From Arthrobacter sp. 260 (GTDB lineage Bacteria > Actinomycetota > Actinomycetes > Actinomycetales > Micrococcaceae): a stretch of DNA of 64,000 bases. The stretch lies in assembly GCF_013116745.1 (NCBI RefSeq), contig NZ_JABFOE010000016.1, positions 1 through 64,000 on the forward strand. Reading direction: 5' to 3'. The notes below the pieces were generated by a model, which did not search any database, was not told the DNA's origin, and was given only the letters and a program-made list of their open reading frames with translations. Position numbers and translations under genes: made by a program. Of the stretch, positions 10,724-20,087 are shown one piece after another (within the stretch, counting starts at the first letter, position 1; every line of letters starts with the position of its first letter).

Positions 10724-11482
10724 TTAGTCGTCGCCGTCCAGCTCGGCCAGTACCTCGTCGGAGAGGTCGGCGTTGGAATATACGTTCTGGACGTCGTCCA
10801 GGTCTTCGAGCGCGTCGACCAGGCGGATGAACTTGCGCGCGCCGTCGGCGTCGAGTTCCACCTGCATGGAGGGCACAAACTCGGCCTCGTCGGTGTAGTA
10901 GTCGATTCCGGCCTCCTCAAGGCCGGCGACGACGGCCCGGAGGTCCTGCGGTTCAGAGATGACCTCGAAACGCCCGCCGGTTTCCTTGACTTCCTCGGCG
11001 CCGGCGTCGAGCACGGCGAGCAGCAGGTCATCCTCAGTGAGCTCGTTGGCCGGGAGGGTGACCACACCCTTACGGGTGAACAGGTAGGACACCGACCCCG
11101 GGTCGGCCATCGAGCCACCGTTGCGGGTGACACCCAGGCGGACCTCCGAGGCGGCACGGTTCTTGTTGTCGGTGAGGCACTCGATCAGCAGTGCCGAACC
11201 CTGCGGCCCGCGGGCCTCATACATGATGGTCTGGTATTCGACGGCGTCGCCAAGCAGCCCGGCGCCGCGCTTCACGGCGCGGTTGATGTTGTCGATCGGC
11301 ACAGAGGTCTTCTTGGCCTTCTGCACGGCGAGTTCCAGGCCGGGGTTACCGGCCATGTCGGCGCCGCCAGCTCGCGCGGCCACCTCGATGTTCTTGATCA
11401 GCTTGGCAAAGGATTTGGCCCGCTTCGCATCAATCGCGGCCTTCTTGTGTTTGGTGGTTGCCCATTTAGAGTGCCCCGACAT
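10724..11482 (-). CDS. YebC/PmpR family DNA-binding regulatory protein
   Basis: YebC/TACO1 family, 252 residues. It begins [21 protein letters not shown], the family hallmark, and includes [23 protein letters not shown] and the acidic [16 protein letters not shown] region. Members have been described as transcription regulators and, more recently, as factors that help ribosomes at polyproline stretches. A strong AAGGAG precedes the ATG. The pdxT stop overlaps the start by 17 bp, and ruvC follows. Confidence 0.94.
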   Translation of the reverse strand: MSGHSKWATTKHKKAAIDAKRAKSFAKLIKNIEVAARAGGADMAGNPGLELAVQKAKKTSVPIDNINRAVKRGAGLLGDAVEYQTIMYEARGPQGSALLIECLTDNKNRAASEVRLGVTRNGGSMADPGSVSYLFTRKGVVTLPANELTEDDLLLAVLDAGAEEVKETGGRFEVISEPQDLRAVVAGLEEAGIDYYTDEAEFVPSMQVELDADGARKFIRLVDALEDLDDVQNVYSNADLSDEVLAELDGDD

Positions 11483-12182
11483 GATCTACCGTTCTCCTTA
11501 CGATCATCTGCATAAACAATTCGTGTATCCGCCGCTCCCCGGTTACCTCGGGATGAAAGCTGGTGGCGAGCAGGTTCCCCGACCGCACCGCAACAATCCT
11601 AGCGACCCGGCCCGCATCCGGCTGCGGCGCGTCACTGGCAACAGCCTGCGCCGGTACCTGCGCAAGCACCTCGACCGACTCCCCGACCCGCTCCACCCAG
11701 GGCGCACGGATGAACACGGCCCGCACCGGCGGCACCTCCCCCGACGACGACGGCGCCAGGCCGGCAAACTCGAGATCCGTTTCGAAGGAGTCCCGCTGGC
11801 GGCCGAAAGCGTTCCGGCGGACGACGATGTCGAGACCGCCCAGCGTCTGCTGTGGCCTGCCCTGCAGGTCGGTGGCGGGGTCGGCGATGGCATCGGCGAG
11901 CATGATCATCCCGGCGCAGGATCCGTAGACCGGGAGCCCCGACGCGATGAGTTCCTGCAGCGGTCCGGCCAGGTCAAAGGCCCGGGTGAGCTTGTCGATC
12001 GCCGTCGATTCGCCGCCCGGGATGATGAGGCCGTCGATCCCGGCCAGCTCGCCGGGCCGGCGAATCGCGCTGGCCCGCCCGCCGAGGGACTCGATGGTGC
12101 GGATGTGTTCCCGCACGTCACCCTGGACAGCCAGCACGCCAACATGCACGCCGGAGGGGGCGGGTACGGGGTAAGTGGTCAT
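11466..12182 (-). CDS. pdxT: Pyridoxal 5'-phosphate synthase glutaminase subunit PdxT
   Basis: Class I glutamine amidotransferase that feeds ammonia to PdxS for DXP-independent PLP synthesis. The nucleophile Cys is at residue 89 in GSCAGMI; the oxyanion loop reads IIPGGEST and the catalytic His-x-Glu is in SFHPEVTGE near the C-terminus. The 238 residues include a short N-terminal extension. Its end runs 17 bp into yebC. The partner pdxS lies about 6 kb away (18484-19398) instead of next to it, with a plus-strand island between. It is divergent from murT, 69 bp apart. Confidence 0.96.
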   Translation of the reverse strand: MTTYPVPAPSGVHVGVLAVQGDVREHIRTIESLGGRASAIRRPGELAGIDGLIIPGGESTAIDKLTRAFDLAGPLQELIASGLPVYGSCAGMIMLADAIADPATDLQGRPQQTLGGLDIVVRRNAFGRQRDSFETDLEFAGLAPSSSGEVPPVRAVFIRAPWVERVGESVEVLAQVPAQAVASDAPQPDAGRVARIVAVRSGNLLATSFHPEVTGERRIHELFMQMIVRRTVDHVGAL

Positions 12183-12251
12183 TGATCCATTCTAGGTTGG
12201 GCGGGCCAGCCAGCGATAAACCGGAGCCCGGACTGCGATAAGTTAGGTTCC

Positions 12252-13523
12252 ATGTTTCCCTTCAGTGTGCTGGTCGGTAAGGCCGTGCGCCGCATTTCGC
12301 GGTTGCGTGGCGGAGGCTCGGCGCTGCCGGGCCTGGTCGTCGAGAAGATCGATCCGGGGTTCATGGGCCGCGCCCTGACCGGCCTGCCCCACGGTGTGGT
12401 GGTCATCAGCGGAACCAACGGGAAGACCACCACCACCAAGATGGTCGTGGAACTCCTCCAGGGCCAGGGCCTGACCGTCTTCACCAACCGCACCGGCAGC
12501 AACTTCACCCGCGGAGTGGCCGCCGCGCTGCTCGGCGAGGTGAACTGGCGGGGCCGGCTCAAGGCCGACATCGCGGTCCTCGAGCTCGACGAGGCGCACG
12601 CGGTCCACTTCGTGAAACTGGTCCCGCCCACCCACTGCCTGCTGCTGAACGTGTTGCGCGATCAGCTGGACCGTTTCGGCGAAATCGACCAGACCACCCG
12701 TCTCCTGGAACAGATCGCCGCGAAGACCACCGGTACAGTGGTGCTCAACCGTGAGGACCCCCGCGTCGCCGGGATCGCGTCGACAGTCCACGACGCCGAG
12801 ATCACCTACTTCGGGCTCGACGCGTCGCTGCGCAGCACCTTTCCCAACGACGACGAGCTGCGCGGGGATATCGGTGTCGCTCCCCCGTCGAGCCTCCCCG
12901 CCGATGTGATCCTCGAACACGTCGATGGGAACACGGCAATGTTCCTGACCGACGGCGAATCGACGAGCGTCGACCTGCGGCTCCGCGGGGTCTACAACAT
13001 CTTCAATGCGGCCGCGGCGCTGGCCATGGCGCGTACCGTTCTCGGCGGGGCCATCAACCGTGCCGCCCTGTTCGCCTCCCTCGCCACCGTCGAGCCCGCC
13101 TTCGGCCGCGGTGAATCCCTCGTGGTGGACGGCAAGCCGCTCGAACTGGTGCTGGTGAAGAACCCGAGCGGGTTCCGGCTCGGGCTGAAGTCCTTCGACG
13201 CCGCCGGGTACGCCACCATGATCGCCATCAACGACAACTACGCCGACGGCCGGGACATGTCCTGGCTCTGGGACGTCGACTTCGATTCCCTCGGACTGGC
13301 CGGGGTGGACATGGTTAGCGGTGTCCGGGCCTATGACATGGCGCTGCGGCTCAAGTACGACGACGTCGACGTCCGCGCCGTCGAACCCGACACGACCGCG
13401 GCGTTGAAGGCGTTCATCAGCGCCACCCATGACCAGCCCAAGCGGATTTTCTGCACCTACACCGCGATGCTCGCGGTCCGCCGGGACCTCTCCAAGATCA
13501 CGACAGTCGAGGTGGTTTCCTGA
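12252..13523 (+). CDS. murT: Lipid II isoglutaminyl synthase, Mur ligase subunit MurT
   Basis: With GatD it amidates D-Glu of the lipid II stem peptide to D-isoglutamine. The Mur-ligase P-loop GTNGKTTTTKM is at about residues 54-64; the central ligase fold and a DUF1727 C-terminal domain follow (MIAINDNYADGRDMSWLWDVDF). Only two Cys are visible, THCLLLNV and RIFCTYT, so the four-Cys zinc ribbon described for firmicute MurT is not present in the segment after about residue 190. The stop overlaps the gatD ATG (TGATG). Confidence 0.95.
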   Translation: MFPFSVLVGKAVRRISRLRGGGSALPGLVVEKIDPGFMGRALTGLPHGVVVISGTNGKTTTTKMVVELLQGQGLTVFTNRTGSNFTRGVAAALLGEVNWRGRLKADIAVLELDEAHAVHFVKLVPPTHCLLLNVLRDQLDRFGEIDQTTRLLEQIAAKTTGTVVLNREDPRVAGIASTVHDAEITYFGLDASLRSTFPNDDELRGDIGVAPPSSLPADVILEHVDGNTAMFLTDGESTSVDLRLRGVYNIFNAAAALAMARTVLGGAINRAALFASLATVEPAFGRGESLVVDGKPLELVLVKNPSGFRLGLKSFDAAGYATMIAINDNYADGRDMSWLWDVDFDSLGLAGVDMVSGVRAYDMALRLKYDDVDVRAVEPDTTAALKAFISATHDQPKRIFCTYTAMLAVRRDLSKITTVEVVS

Positions 13524-14245
13524 TGTCCAAAGGCACCCTGAACATCCTGCAGCTCTACCCCCGCGAAATGAACATCTATGGCGACTGGGGCAACGTCCTG
13601 GTGCTGAAACAGCGGCTGGCCTGGCACGGGTACACGGCGAACATCCTTGAGCACAGCGCCGGGGACACCTTTCCCGAAGACATTGACCTGATCATCGGGG
13701 GCGGCGGGCAGGACAGCGGCCAGCTGGTCATCCAGCAGGATCTGCAGGCCATCGCTCCGAAGCTGCGGGAACTCGCCGAGGATGGCCTGCCGATGCTCGT
13801 CATCTGCGGGCTTTACCAGCTGTTCGGCAACTTCTTCAAGACCCACGACGGCACGGTCATCCCCGGCATCGGGATTCTCGATCTGGAAACCCACGGCACC
13901 AATGAGCGCCTGATCGGGAACGTGGTCGCGGACAGCGAGGAGTTCGGCGAGATCCACGGGTACGAGAACCACAGTGGCCAGACCCGGCTGGGTCCCGGCG
14001 TCCGTCCACTGGGTACGGTCACCAAGGGTGCCGGCAACAACTCCCAGGACGGCCACGAGGGCGCACGCCACCTGAATGTTGTCGCGAGCTACCTGCACGG
14101 CTCGCTGCTGCCGAAGAACCCGGCCATTGCCGACTTCCTGCTGAGGAAGGCCGCCGAGCGTAAGTTCGGCGCATTCGAGCCAGCGGACCTCGACGACAGC
14201 CTCGCTGACCTGGCGCGCCGCCATGCGGGGGCCCGCCCCCGCTAG
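13523..14245 (+). CDS. gatD: Lipid II isoglutaminyl synthase, glutamine amidotransferase subunit GatD
   Basis: Class I-like glutaminase partner of MurT. It starts MSKGTLNILQLYPREMNIYG. Cys95 in VICGLYQLFG is the expected nucleophile and His in SYLHGSLLPKNP the catalytic His. The family length is about 240 residues, as here. Translational coupling to murT by a TGATG overlap supports the heterodimer. Together they show that this cell wall carries amidated glutamate. Confidence 0.95.
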   Translation: MSKGTLNILQLYPREMNIYGDWGNVLVLKQRLAWHGYTANILEHSAGDTFPEDIDLIIGGGGQDSGQLVIQQDLQAIAPKLRELAEDGLPMLVICGLYQLFGNFFKTHDGTVIPGIGILDLETHGTNERLIGNVVADSEEFGEIHGYENHSGQTRLGPGVRPLGTVTKGAGNNSQDGHEGARHLNVVASYLHGSLLPKNPAIADFLLRKAAERKFGAFEPADLDDSLADLARRHAGARPR

Positions 14246-14289
14246 GGAAAGCCCCCCGGCTCCGGGCTGGCTATCCCCAGCCGTACCGC

Positions 14290-15555
14290 TCACTGGTCGT
14301 CGCTGAGGTCCCAGAGGTGGGCGCCGTCGTCGACAGCGCCGAACGTGTCGACCACCTGCGCGATCCGTCCGCTGACCTCCGCCTCACGGTCGGCAGCAGT
14401 GCAGGTCCCGGCGGGCTGGTCCGGGGCCAGCGCGCACCAGCGGTACGGGTCGGCGACGATGATGGAGGGCACCCAGGCGAGGTCGCTGACCGTCCAGTCG
14501 CCGCCGTCGTCCTGGGCGAACTGGGCCCTCACCATCAGGCCCTCGTTGTTCACCGCGTAGGTTGGGGACAGTTCACTGACGCCGTTGCCCAGGCCGTAGA
14601 CAATCCAGGTGTCGTTGTACTTCTCGATCGGCAGCACCGAATGGGTGTGGTGGCCGTAGATGAAGTCGACCTCCCCACTGTCGGCGAGGGCGTGGGCCAC
14701 CTCCACCTGCTGTGCGTTGGGCACTGTCGCGTATTCATCGCCTGCGTGGATGACAGCGATGACGACGTCGGCGCCTTCGTCCCTGGCCTGCCTGGCCTTC
14801 TCAGTCATCACAGCGGCGTCGATGAGGTCCACCTGCCACGGCTGCTCGGGGATCAGCCCGTTCAGGCCATAGGTCGCCTGGATCACCGCCACCCGTGCCG
14901 CGGGGGTCTCAAGGATCATGACGTCACCTGAAGACTCCTCATCGGCGTAGGAGCCAGTGTGTTCCAGGCCCAGTCCGTCCAGGACGTCGAGGGTGCGGTT
15001 CAGCCCCTCGGTTCCGGCGTCGATCGTGTGGTTGCTCGCGGTGGTGCAGGCGTCGTAGCCGACGTCGCGGGCAGCGTCGAGGATCTGCGGGGGAACATTG
15101 AACTGGGGGTAGCCGCTGAACGGGCCCTCTGGTAACGCCACCGGCGTTTCCATGTGGCAGATTCCCAGATCGGCCCGGTCCAGATACCCGCGCTGCCCCG
15201 CGAGCAGCGGCTCGAAGTCGAGGTCCCCCGTGCCGGCCGCCTCCCCGTCGGCGGCGGCCTGCTCCCACAGTCCGGGGTGGATCAGCAAGTCACCGGTGGC
15301 GGCCACGCTGAAACACCTGTCCGCGTCACACGGCGGCCCCTCGCCCGGCGTGGGCTCAGGTGTTGTGGGTTCCGCGGTCGCGGTGTCGGTGGCCGGTGAT
15401 GGGGCCGGCTCACCTGTGGCCGCTGGCTCGCTTGCAGCGGACGCAGTCGTCGGCGCCTGTCCGTCGGGGGTCGGGCTCTCCCCCGGCGCCGAGCAGCTAC
15501 TGAGCAGCCCGATAGCCAGCACTGCTCCTGCCAAACTGGTCAAAGTTGCCCGCAC
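14290..15555 (-). CDS. CapA-family lipoprotein (PGA_cap metallophosphoesterase-like)
   Basis: A predicted lipoprotein: hydrophobic signal peptide and lipobox LLSSC with the acylated Cys at 21, then a ~45-residue Ala/Pro/Thr-rich linker. The rest matches the CapA/PgsA-like bacterial calcineurin-related fold: ATGDLLIHPGLWEQA, LADLGICHMETPVA, DACTTASNHTIDAGTEG and VDFIYGHHTHSVLPIE. CapA proteins take part in poly-gamma-glutamate capsule synthesis, but no capB/capC is nearby, so the substrate is unknown. The gene is convergent with gatD and divergent from the M3 peptidase. Confidence 0.88.
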   Translation of the reverse strand: MRATLTSLAGAVLAIGLLSSCSAPGESPTPDGQAPTTASAASEPAATGEPAPSPATDTATAEPTTPEPTPGEGPPCDADRCFSVAATGDLLIHPGLWEQAAADGEAAGTGDLDFEPLLAGQRGYLDRADLGICHMETPVALPEGPFSGYPQFNVPPQILDAARDVGYDACTTASNHTIDAGTEGLNRTLDVLDGLGLEHTGSYADEESSGDVMILETPAARVAVIQATYGLNGLIPEQPWQVDLIDAAVMTEKARQARDEGADVVIAVIHAGDEYATVPNAQQVEVAHALADSGEVDFIYGHHTHSVLPIEKYNDTWIVYGLGNGVSELSPTYAVNNEGLMVRAQFAQDDGGDWTVSDLAWVPSIIVADPYRWCALAPDQPAGTCTAADREAEVSGRIAQVVDTFGAVDDGAHLWDLSDDQ

Positions 15556-15680
15556 GGCTGACCCCCTCGTCGATGTTCCCCCATGATAGGCCCCGCCGTG
15601 CGATCCGGGCCCCGCCGCGCGCCGAAGCTGATTCGCGGGTTGCTGGAGTGCCCGCCCGCCATGTGTAAGGGTTAGTTGTT

Positions 15681-17690
15681 ATGAGCAACCCTTTCCTTGC
15701 CCCCAGTACCCTGCCGTACCATCTCCCGCCCTTTGGCCTGGTCCAGGATGACCACTACCTGCCAGCCTTCGAGGCGGGGTTCGCCGAGCATCTAGCGGAA
15801 ATCGAGTCGATCGTCTCCTCGCCGGAGCCAGCGTCCTTTCAGAACACAGTTGTTGCCCTCGAACGTGCCGGGTCCACCCTCCGGCGGGTGGCGCTGACGT
15901 TTTACAACAGCTCCTCCGCGCACTCCACGCCCGCTATTCAGGCGCTGGAGACTGAGATCTTTCCCCGCTACGCCGAGCACGAGGACAACATTTCCCTGAA
16001 CCGGGGCCTCTTCGACAGGATCAAGGCAGTGCCGACCGACGGCCTGGACGCCGAGTCCACGCGGCTGGTCGAGGAGTACATCAAGCGGTTCATCCGCGCC
16101 GGTGCCCAGCTCGATGACGACGCCCAGGGCAAGCTGCGGGCACTGAACACCGAACTCTCCCAGCTCAGCACCGACTTCCAGCAGCGGCTGCTCCGGGACA
16201 CGAACAACTCGGCGCTCCTGGTCGACACGGCTGAGGAGCTCGCCGGCCTGTCGGCTGACGACATCGGATCGGCCGCTGCTGCAGCCGAATCCGCTGGCCA
16301 CCCGGGGAAGTTCCTGCTCACCCTGATCCTGCCCACGGCGCAGCCGGCGATGGAGACCCTGACCAACCGGGCTACCCGACAGCGGCTGCACGAGGCCTCA
16401 GTCAACCGCGGATTCGCCGACAACGAGAACCGGACCCTCGGCATTGCCGCCCGGATGGCCGAGCTGCGCGCCAACCGCGCCGCACTGCTGGGGTTCGACA
16501 GCCACGCCGCTGCCGCTACCGACGACCAGACGGCCCCGTCGCTTGACGCCATCCACCAGATGCTGGGCCAGCTGGCTCCCGCGGCGGTCCGCAACGCGCG
16601 GGCCGAGGCAGTGGACCTTGAAGCCGCCGCTGGCCATCCGATCGAAGCCTGGGACTGGGCGTACTACTCAGAGAAGGTGCGTGCCGACAAGTTCGACGTC
16701 GACCTGTCCGCCCTGCGCCCCTACTTCGAACTGGAGCGGGTGCTGCAGGACGGCATCTTCTTCGCCGCGAACAAACTCTACGGCCTGACCTTTTCCGAGC
16801 GGTCCGACCTTGAGGGCTACCACCCCGAGGTGCGGGTCTGGGAGGTCAGGGACGCCGACGGCGGGGAACTGGGACTGTTCCTCGGCGACTACTACACCCG
16901 GGACACCAAAAACGGCGGCGCCTGGATGAACTCCTTCGTCGAGCAGTCGACACTCACCGGCACGCACGTCGTCGTCGTGAATAACCTGAACATCCCCAAG
17001 CCGCCCGCCGGCGAACCCACCCTCCTGACGTTCGACCAGGTGGTGACCACGTTCCACGAGTTTGGGCATGCCCTTCACGGCCTGTTCTCGTCGGTCACCT
17101 ACCCGACCTTCTCCGGGACTTCAGTGCCGCGGGACTTCGTCGAGTACCCGTCACAGGTGAATGAGATGTGGATCCTGTGGCCGGAGGTGGTGGCCAACTA
17201 CGCCAGGCACTACCAGACGGGTGAGCCGCTGCCGGCCGGGACCGTCGAGAAGCTGCTCGCCGCCCAGACCTGGGGTGAAGGCTTCGCGACGACCGAGTAT
17301 CTGGGGGCTGCGCTGCTGGACCTGGCCTGGCACGCGATCCCGGCGGGGACCACCGTCGAGGACCCGGTGGAGTTCGAACGGGAGGCGCTGACCAAGGCCG
17401 GCCTCGACTTCGCCCCCGTACCGCCGCGCTACCGGACGGGCTATTTCAAGCACATCTTCGCCGGAGGCTACTCGGCCGCGTACTACGCGTACATCTGGAG
17501 CGAAGTGCTTGACGCTGACACCGTCGAGTGGTTCAAGTCCTCCGGTGGCCTTACCCGCGAGAATGGTGACCACTTCAGGACCGAGCTGCTGTCGCGCGGC
17601 AACAGCATTGACCCGCTGCAGGCGTTCCGCAACTTCCGTGGCCGCGACGCCCTGATTGATCCGCTGCTCACCCGTCGCGGGCTGGCCTAG
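15681..17690 (+). CDS. M3 family metallopeptidase (oligopeptidase A/Dcp type)
   Basis: Zinc peptidase of 669 residues acting on short peptides in the cytosol; no signal peptide is seen. The zinc motif HEFGH is at 459-463 with the family continuation ALHGLFS, followed by the DFVEYPSQVNEMW block. The C-terminal region contains YRTGYFKHIFAGGYSAAYYAYIWSEVLDAD, typical of the Dcp/OpdA clan. ATG follows a TTAGTTGTT leader. The GNAT gene begins 6 bp after its stop, so the two are likely co-transcribed. Confidence 0.95.
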   Translation: MSNPFLAPSTLPYHLPPFGLVQDDHYLPAFEAGFAEHLAEIESIVSSPEPASFQNTVVALERAGSTLRRVALTFYNSSSAHSTPAIQALETEIFPRYAEHEDNISLNRGLFDRIKAVPTDGLDAESTRLVEEYIKRFIRAGAQLDDDAQGKLRALNTELSQLSTDFQQRLLRDTNNSALLVDTAEELAGLSADDIGSAAAAAESAGHPGKFLLTLILPTAQPAMETLTNRATRQRLHEASVNRGFADNENRTLGIAARMAELRANRAALLGFDSHAAAATDDQTAPSLDAIHQMLGQLAPAAVRNARAEAVDLEAAAGHPIEAWDWAYYSEKVRADKFDVDLSALRPYFELERVLQDGIFFAANKLYGLTFSERSDLEGYHPEVRVWEVRDADGGELGLFLGDYYTRDTKNGGAWMNSFVEQSTLTGTHVVVVNNLNIPKPPAGEPTLLTFDQVVTTFHEFGHALHGLFSSVTYPTFSGTSVPRDFVEYPSQVNEMWILWPEVVANYARHYQTGEPLPAGTVEKLLAAQTWGEGFATTEYLGAALLDLAWHAIPAGTTVEDPVEFEREALTKAGLDFAPVPPRYRTGYFKHIFAGGYSAAYYAYIWSEVLDADTVEWFKSSGGLTRENGDHFRTELLSRGNSIDPLQAFRNFRGRDALIDPLLTRRGLA

Positions 17691-17696
17691 GAACCC

Positions 17697-18407
17697 ATGG
17701 TCACCATCGCGGCGTGCCAGCGCCTGCAACGATCCTGGTTCGCTGCGGTGTCCTCGGCCACGGGCGGGCGCATGTTCACCACCCACGGCTCGGAGTGGGT
17801 CTGGCTTCCGGCGCGCCGGGAACTGATCCTGCTCTTTCCGCTGGAAATCTCGCCGGCCGGGATCCGGCCAGCCCTCGCCGAGGCGACCCGGCTGGGCGCC
17901 CACCGGGTGGGCGTCTGGCTGGGCGGTGGGGTCAATGGGTCACCCCTGACCGGGCTGGGTTTCAGCCCAGGGTGGCAGCCCTGGTGGATGGCCGCCAGTG
18001 TGGAGGATCCGGCCGGGTACGACGACGCCGCCGCGACTCTCACAACCGAGGTCCCCGACTACCGGGGGCCATTGCTGCAGGAGCTGCGGGTGGTGAGGTC
18101 CCAGCCGCGTCAGGCGTGGCACGCGGAGGCGAGGGTGGACGGCTCCATTGCGGGGGCCGGGTACTCGTTCTACCCGTCCGGGGTGTCGGGGCTGAAGGGA
18201 CTGGGCGGCATCTTCAACATGGAGGTGCTGCCGGACTACCAGCGGCGGGGCCTGGGGACTGCGCTGCTGAGCCGGTTGAGCAGTGCTGCTGCCGCTTCGG
18301 GCGCCGAGAACCTCGCGTTGAACGCGACACCGCAGGGGTTTGAGCTGTATTCGCGCCGGGGATTTGAGTTGATCGGCCGGGGCCAGACGTACTGGCTGGA
18401 ACTCTAG
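17697..18407 (+). CDS. GNAT family N-acetyltransferase
   Basis: A 236-residue protein whose C-terminal half is an acetyltransferase fold: FNMEVLPDYQRRGLGTALLSRLS holds the acetyl-CoA loop (RRGLGT), and ALNATPQGFELYSRRGFELIG the usual motif B and Tyr region. The N-terminal ~110 residues are less conserved and may be a degenerate first GNAT-like domain. The substrate is unknown. It follows the M3 peptidase gene by 6 bp and is ended by a strong bidirectional terminator. Confidence 0.85.
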   Translation: MVTIAACQRLQRSWFAAVSSATGGRMFTTHGSEWVWLPARRELILLFPLEISPAGIRPALAEATRLGAHRVGVWLGGGVNGSPLTGLGFSPGWQPWWMAASVEDPAGYDDAAATLTTEVPDYRGPLLQELRVVRSQPRQAWHAEARVDGSIAGAGYSFYPSGVSGLKGLGGIFNMEVLPDYQRRGLGTALLSRLSSAAAASGAENLALNATPQGFELYSRRGFELIGRGQTYWLEL

Positions 18408-18425
18408 TTCCGGGCCCCAGCACAC

Positions 18426-18465
18426 AAAAATGCGGACCACCCCGAAGGGCGGTCCGCATTTTTTT
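18426..18465. terminator. Bidirectional terminator between GNAT and pdxS
   Basis: Arms AAAAATGCGGACC (18426-18438) and GGTCCGCATTTTT (18451-18463) form a 13-bp stem with A and T tracts on both sides, suited to stop both convergent genes. Confidence 0.9.
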
Positions 18466-18483
18466 GTAATGGTGGGTGAACTG

Positions 18484-19398
18484 CTACCAGCCGCGCTCTG
18501 CGAGACGGTGCGGCTCGGGGATTTCGTCGACGTTGATACCGACCATCGCTTCGCCGAGGCCACGGGAGACCTTGGCGATCATGTCGGGGTCGTCGTGGAA
18601 GGTGGTCGCCTTCACGATGGCTGCCGCGCGCTCCGCCGGGTTGCCGGACTTGAAGATGCCGGAGCCCACGAAGACGCCGTCGGCGCCGAGCTGCATCATC
18701 ATTGCGGCGTCGGACGGGGTGGCGATGCCGCCGGCGGTGAAAAGCACCACCGGAAGCTTGCCGGTGCGGGCAACCTCCTTGACCAGGTCAAAGGGTGCCT
18801 GCAGTTCCTTGGCGGCCACGTACAGTTCGTCCTCGGCCATCGAGGAGAGGCGCAGGATCTCGGAACGGATCTTCCGCATGTGCATGGTGGCGTTCGAGAC
18901 GTCACCGGTGCCGGCCTCGCCCTTGGACCTGATCATCGCTGCACCCTCGTTGAGGCGGCGCAGCGCCTCGCCCAGGTTCGTGGCACCGCAGACGAAGGGA
19001 ACAGTGAACTTCCACTTGTCGATGTGGTTGGCGTAGTCGGCCGGGGTCAGTACCTCGGACTCGTCGATGTAGTCGACGCCGAGGGACTGGAGCACCTGCG
19101 CCTCAACGAAGTGGCCGATCCGGGCCTTGGCCATCACCGGGATGGAGACGGCCTCGATGATGCTGTCGATCATGTCCGGGTCGCTCATCCGTGACACGCC
19201 GCCCTGCGCCCTGATATCGGCTGGTACGCGCTCGAGTGCCATAACGGCGACGGCGCCGGCATCTTCAGCGATGCGCGCCTGCTCGGCCGTGACAACGTCC
19301 ATGATGACGCCGCCCTTGAGCATTTCAGCCATGCCGCGCTTGACCCGGCTGCTGCCGGTCACGGGCGCGGTTGTCGAAGTTTCTTCAACGGTGGACAC
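18484..19398 (-). CDS. pdxS: Pyridoxal 5'-phosphate synthase subunit PdxS
   Basis: Synthase subunit that joins ribose 5-phosphate, glyceraldehyde 3-phosphate and PdxT-derived ammonia into PLP. It has the near-invariant blocks [51 protein letters not shown] and [17 protein letters not shown]. The catalytic Lys lies in [11 protein letters not shown]. The start is GTG (19396-19398), preceded by TTAGGGGCG; 304 residues is normal. The ~70 bp upstream are unusually A/T-rich and may hold the promoter. It is separated from pdxT by the murT-to-GNAT island. Confidence 0.97.
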   Translation of the reverse strand: MSTVEETSTTAPVTGSSRVKRGMAEMLKGGVIMDVVTAEQARIAEDAGAVAVMALERVPADIRAQGGVSRMSDPDMIDSIIEAVSIPVMAKARIGHFVEAQVLQSLGVDYIDESEVLTPADYANHIDKWKFTVPFVCGATNLGEALRRLNEGAAMIRSKGEAGTGDVSNATMHMRKIRSEILRLSSMAEDELYVAAKELQAPFDLVKEVARTGKLPVVLFTAGGIATPSDAAMMMQLGADGVFVGSGIFKSGNPAERAAAIVKATTFHDDPDMIAKVSRGLGEAMVGINVDEIPEPHRLAERGW

Positions 19399-19466
19399 AA
19401 TTCGCCCCTAAGTTAGGTAAAAAGATAACAATTAATAATACGCCCGCGAAAGACCGGGATCTGCCG

Positions 19467-20087
19467 CTAGTGGCTTCCGCTGGAGGCCATCGCCTGTTTG
19501 TGGACCGCCGCTACCCGCTGAATGACCGTGGCAGTGCTGGCCAGGGCCAGCAGGATCAGTACCGTGAGCAGCACCACCTCGGGCAGCCCCAACCCGGTCA
19601 GGCCAGTCACCACCAGCACCGACACCAGCCGTTCGGCCCGTTCGGCGATCCCCACATTGGCCGTGAAGCCCAGCGATTCAGCCTTCGCCCGCGCATAGGA
19701 CACGAGCATCCCGAGGACTAGGCACGCCAGCGCGGCAATCGCGATGGGGGTGTTGTCACCGTCGCCGAAGAACCAGATGGCCACCCCGGCGAACAGGGCG
19801 CCGTCGGCGATCCGGTCGAGGGTGGAATCGAGGAAGTTTCCCCAGCTCCCTACCGCGCCCTTGATGCGTGCCATGATGCCGTCCACCAGGTCGGAGAACA
19901 CGAACACCGTGATGAACACGGTGCCCCAGAACAGCTCGCCCATCGGGTAGAACACCAGCGCGCCGACGGCGACACCGAGAGTACCGACGATGGTCACGGC
20001 GTCAGGCGAGACACCCCACTTGAGGAGGAGCTTCGCCAGGGGGCTGAACAGCGACGTGAAGAACCTCCGCGCATACTTATTGAGCAT
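19467..20087 (-). CDS. pgsA: CDP-alcohol phosphatidyltransferase (phosphatidylinositol phosphate synthase)
   Basis: Membrane enzyme that transfers a phosphatidyl group from CDP-diacylglycerol, by context to inositol 1-phosphate. The family motif is complete: DLVDGIMARIKG followed by GNFLDSTLDRIAD, giving D-x2-DG-x2-AR-x8-G-x3-D-x3-D. Several membrane segments follow. The true start MLNKYARRFF is at 20087; the frame stays open into the HIT gene. It overlaps the HIT gene by 11 bp. In mycobacteria the next genes are the PIM acyltransferase and pimA; here pdxS follows directly. Confidence 0.9.
   Translation of the reverse strand: MLNKYARRFFTSLFSPLAKLLLKWGVSPDAVTIVGTLGVAVGALVFYPMGELFWGTVFITVFVFSDLVDGIMARIKGAVGSWGNFLDSTLDRIADGALFAGVAIWFFGDGDNTPIAIAALACLVLGMLVSYARAKAESLGFTANVGIAERAERLVSVLVVTGLTGLGLPEVVLLTVLILLALASTATVIQRVAAVHKQAMASSGSH

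Noticed and set aside
10675-11157. N-terminal extension of RuvC
   Set aside because: The open frame upstream of 10674 is the yebC gene read in another frame.
12243-13430. 395-codon open frame antisense to murT
   Set aside because: Low-complexity translation typical of shadow frames; MurT motifs are clear on the other strand.
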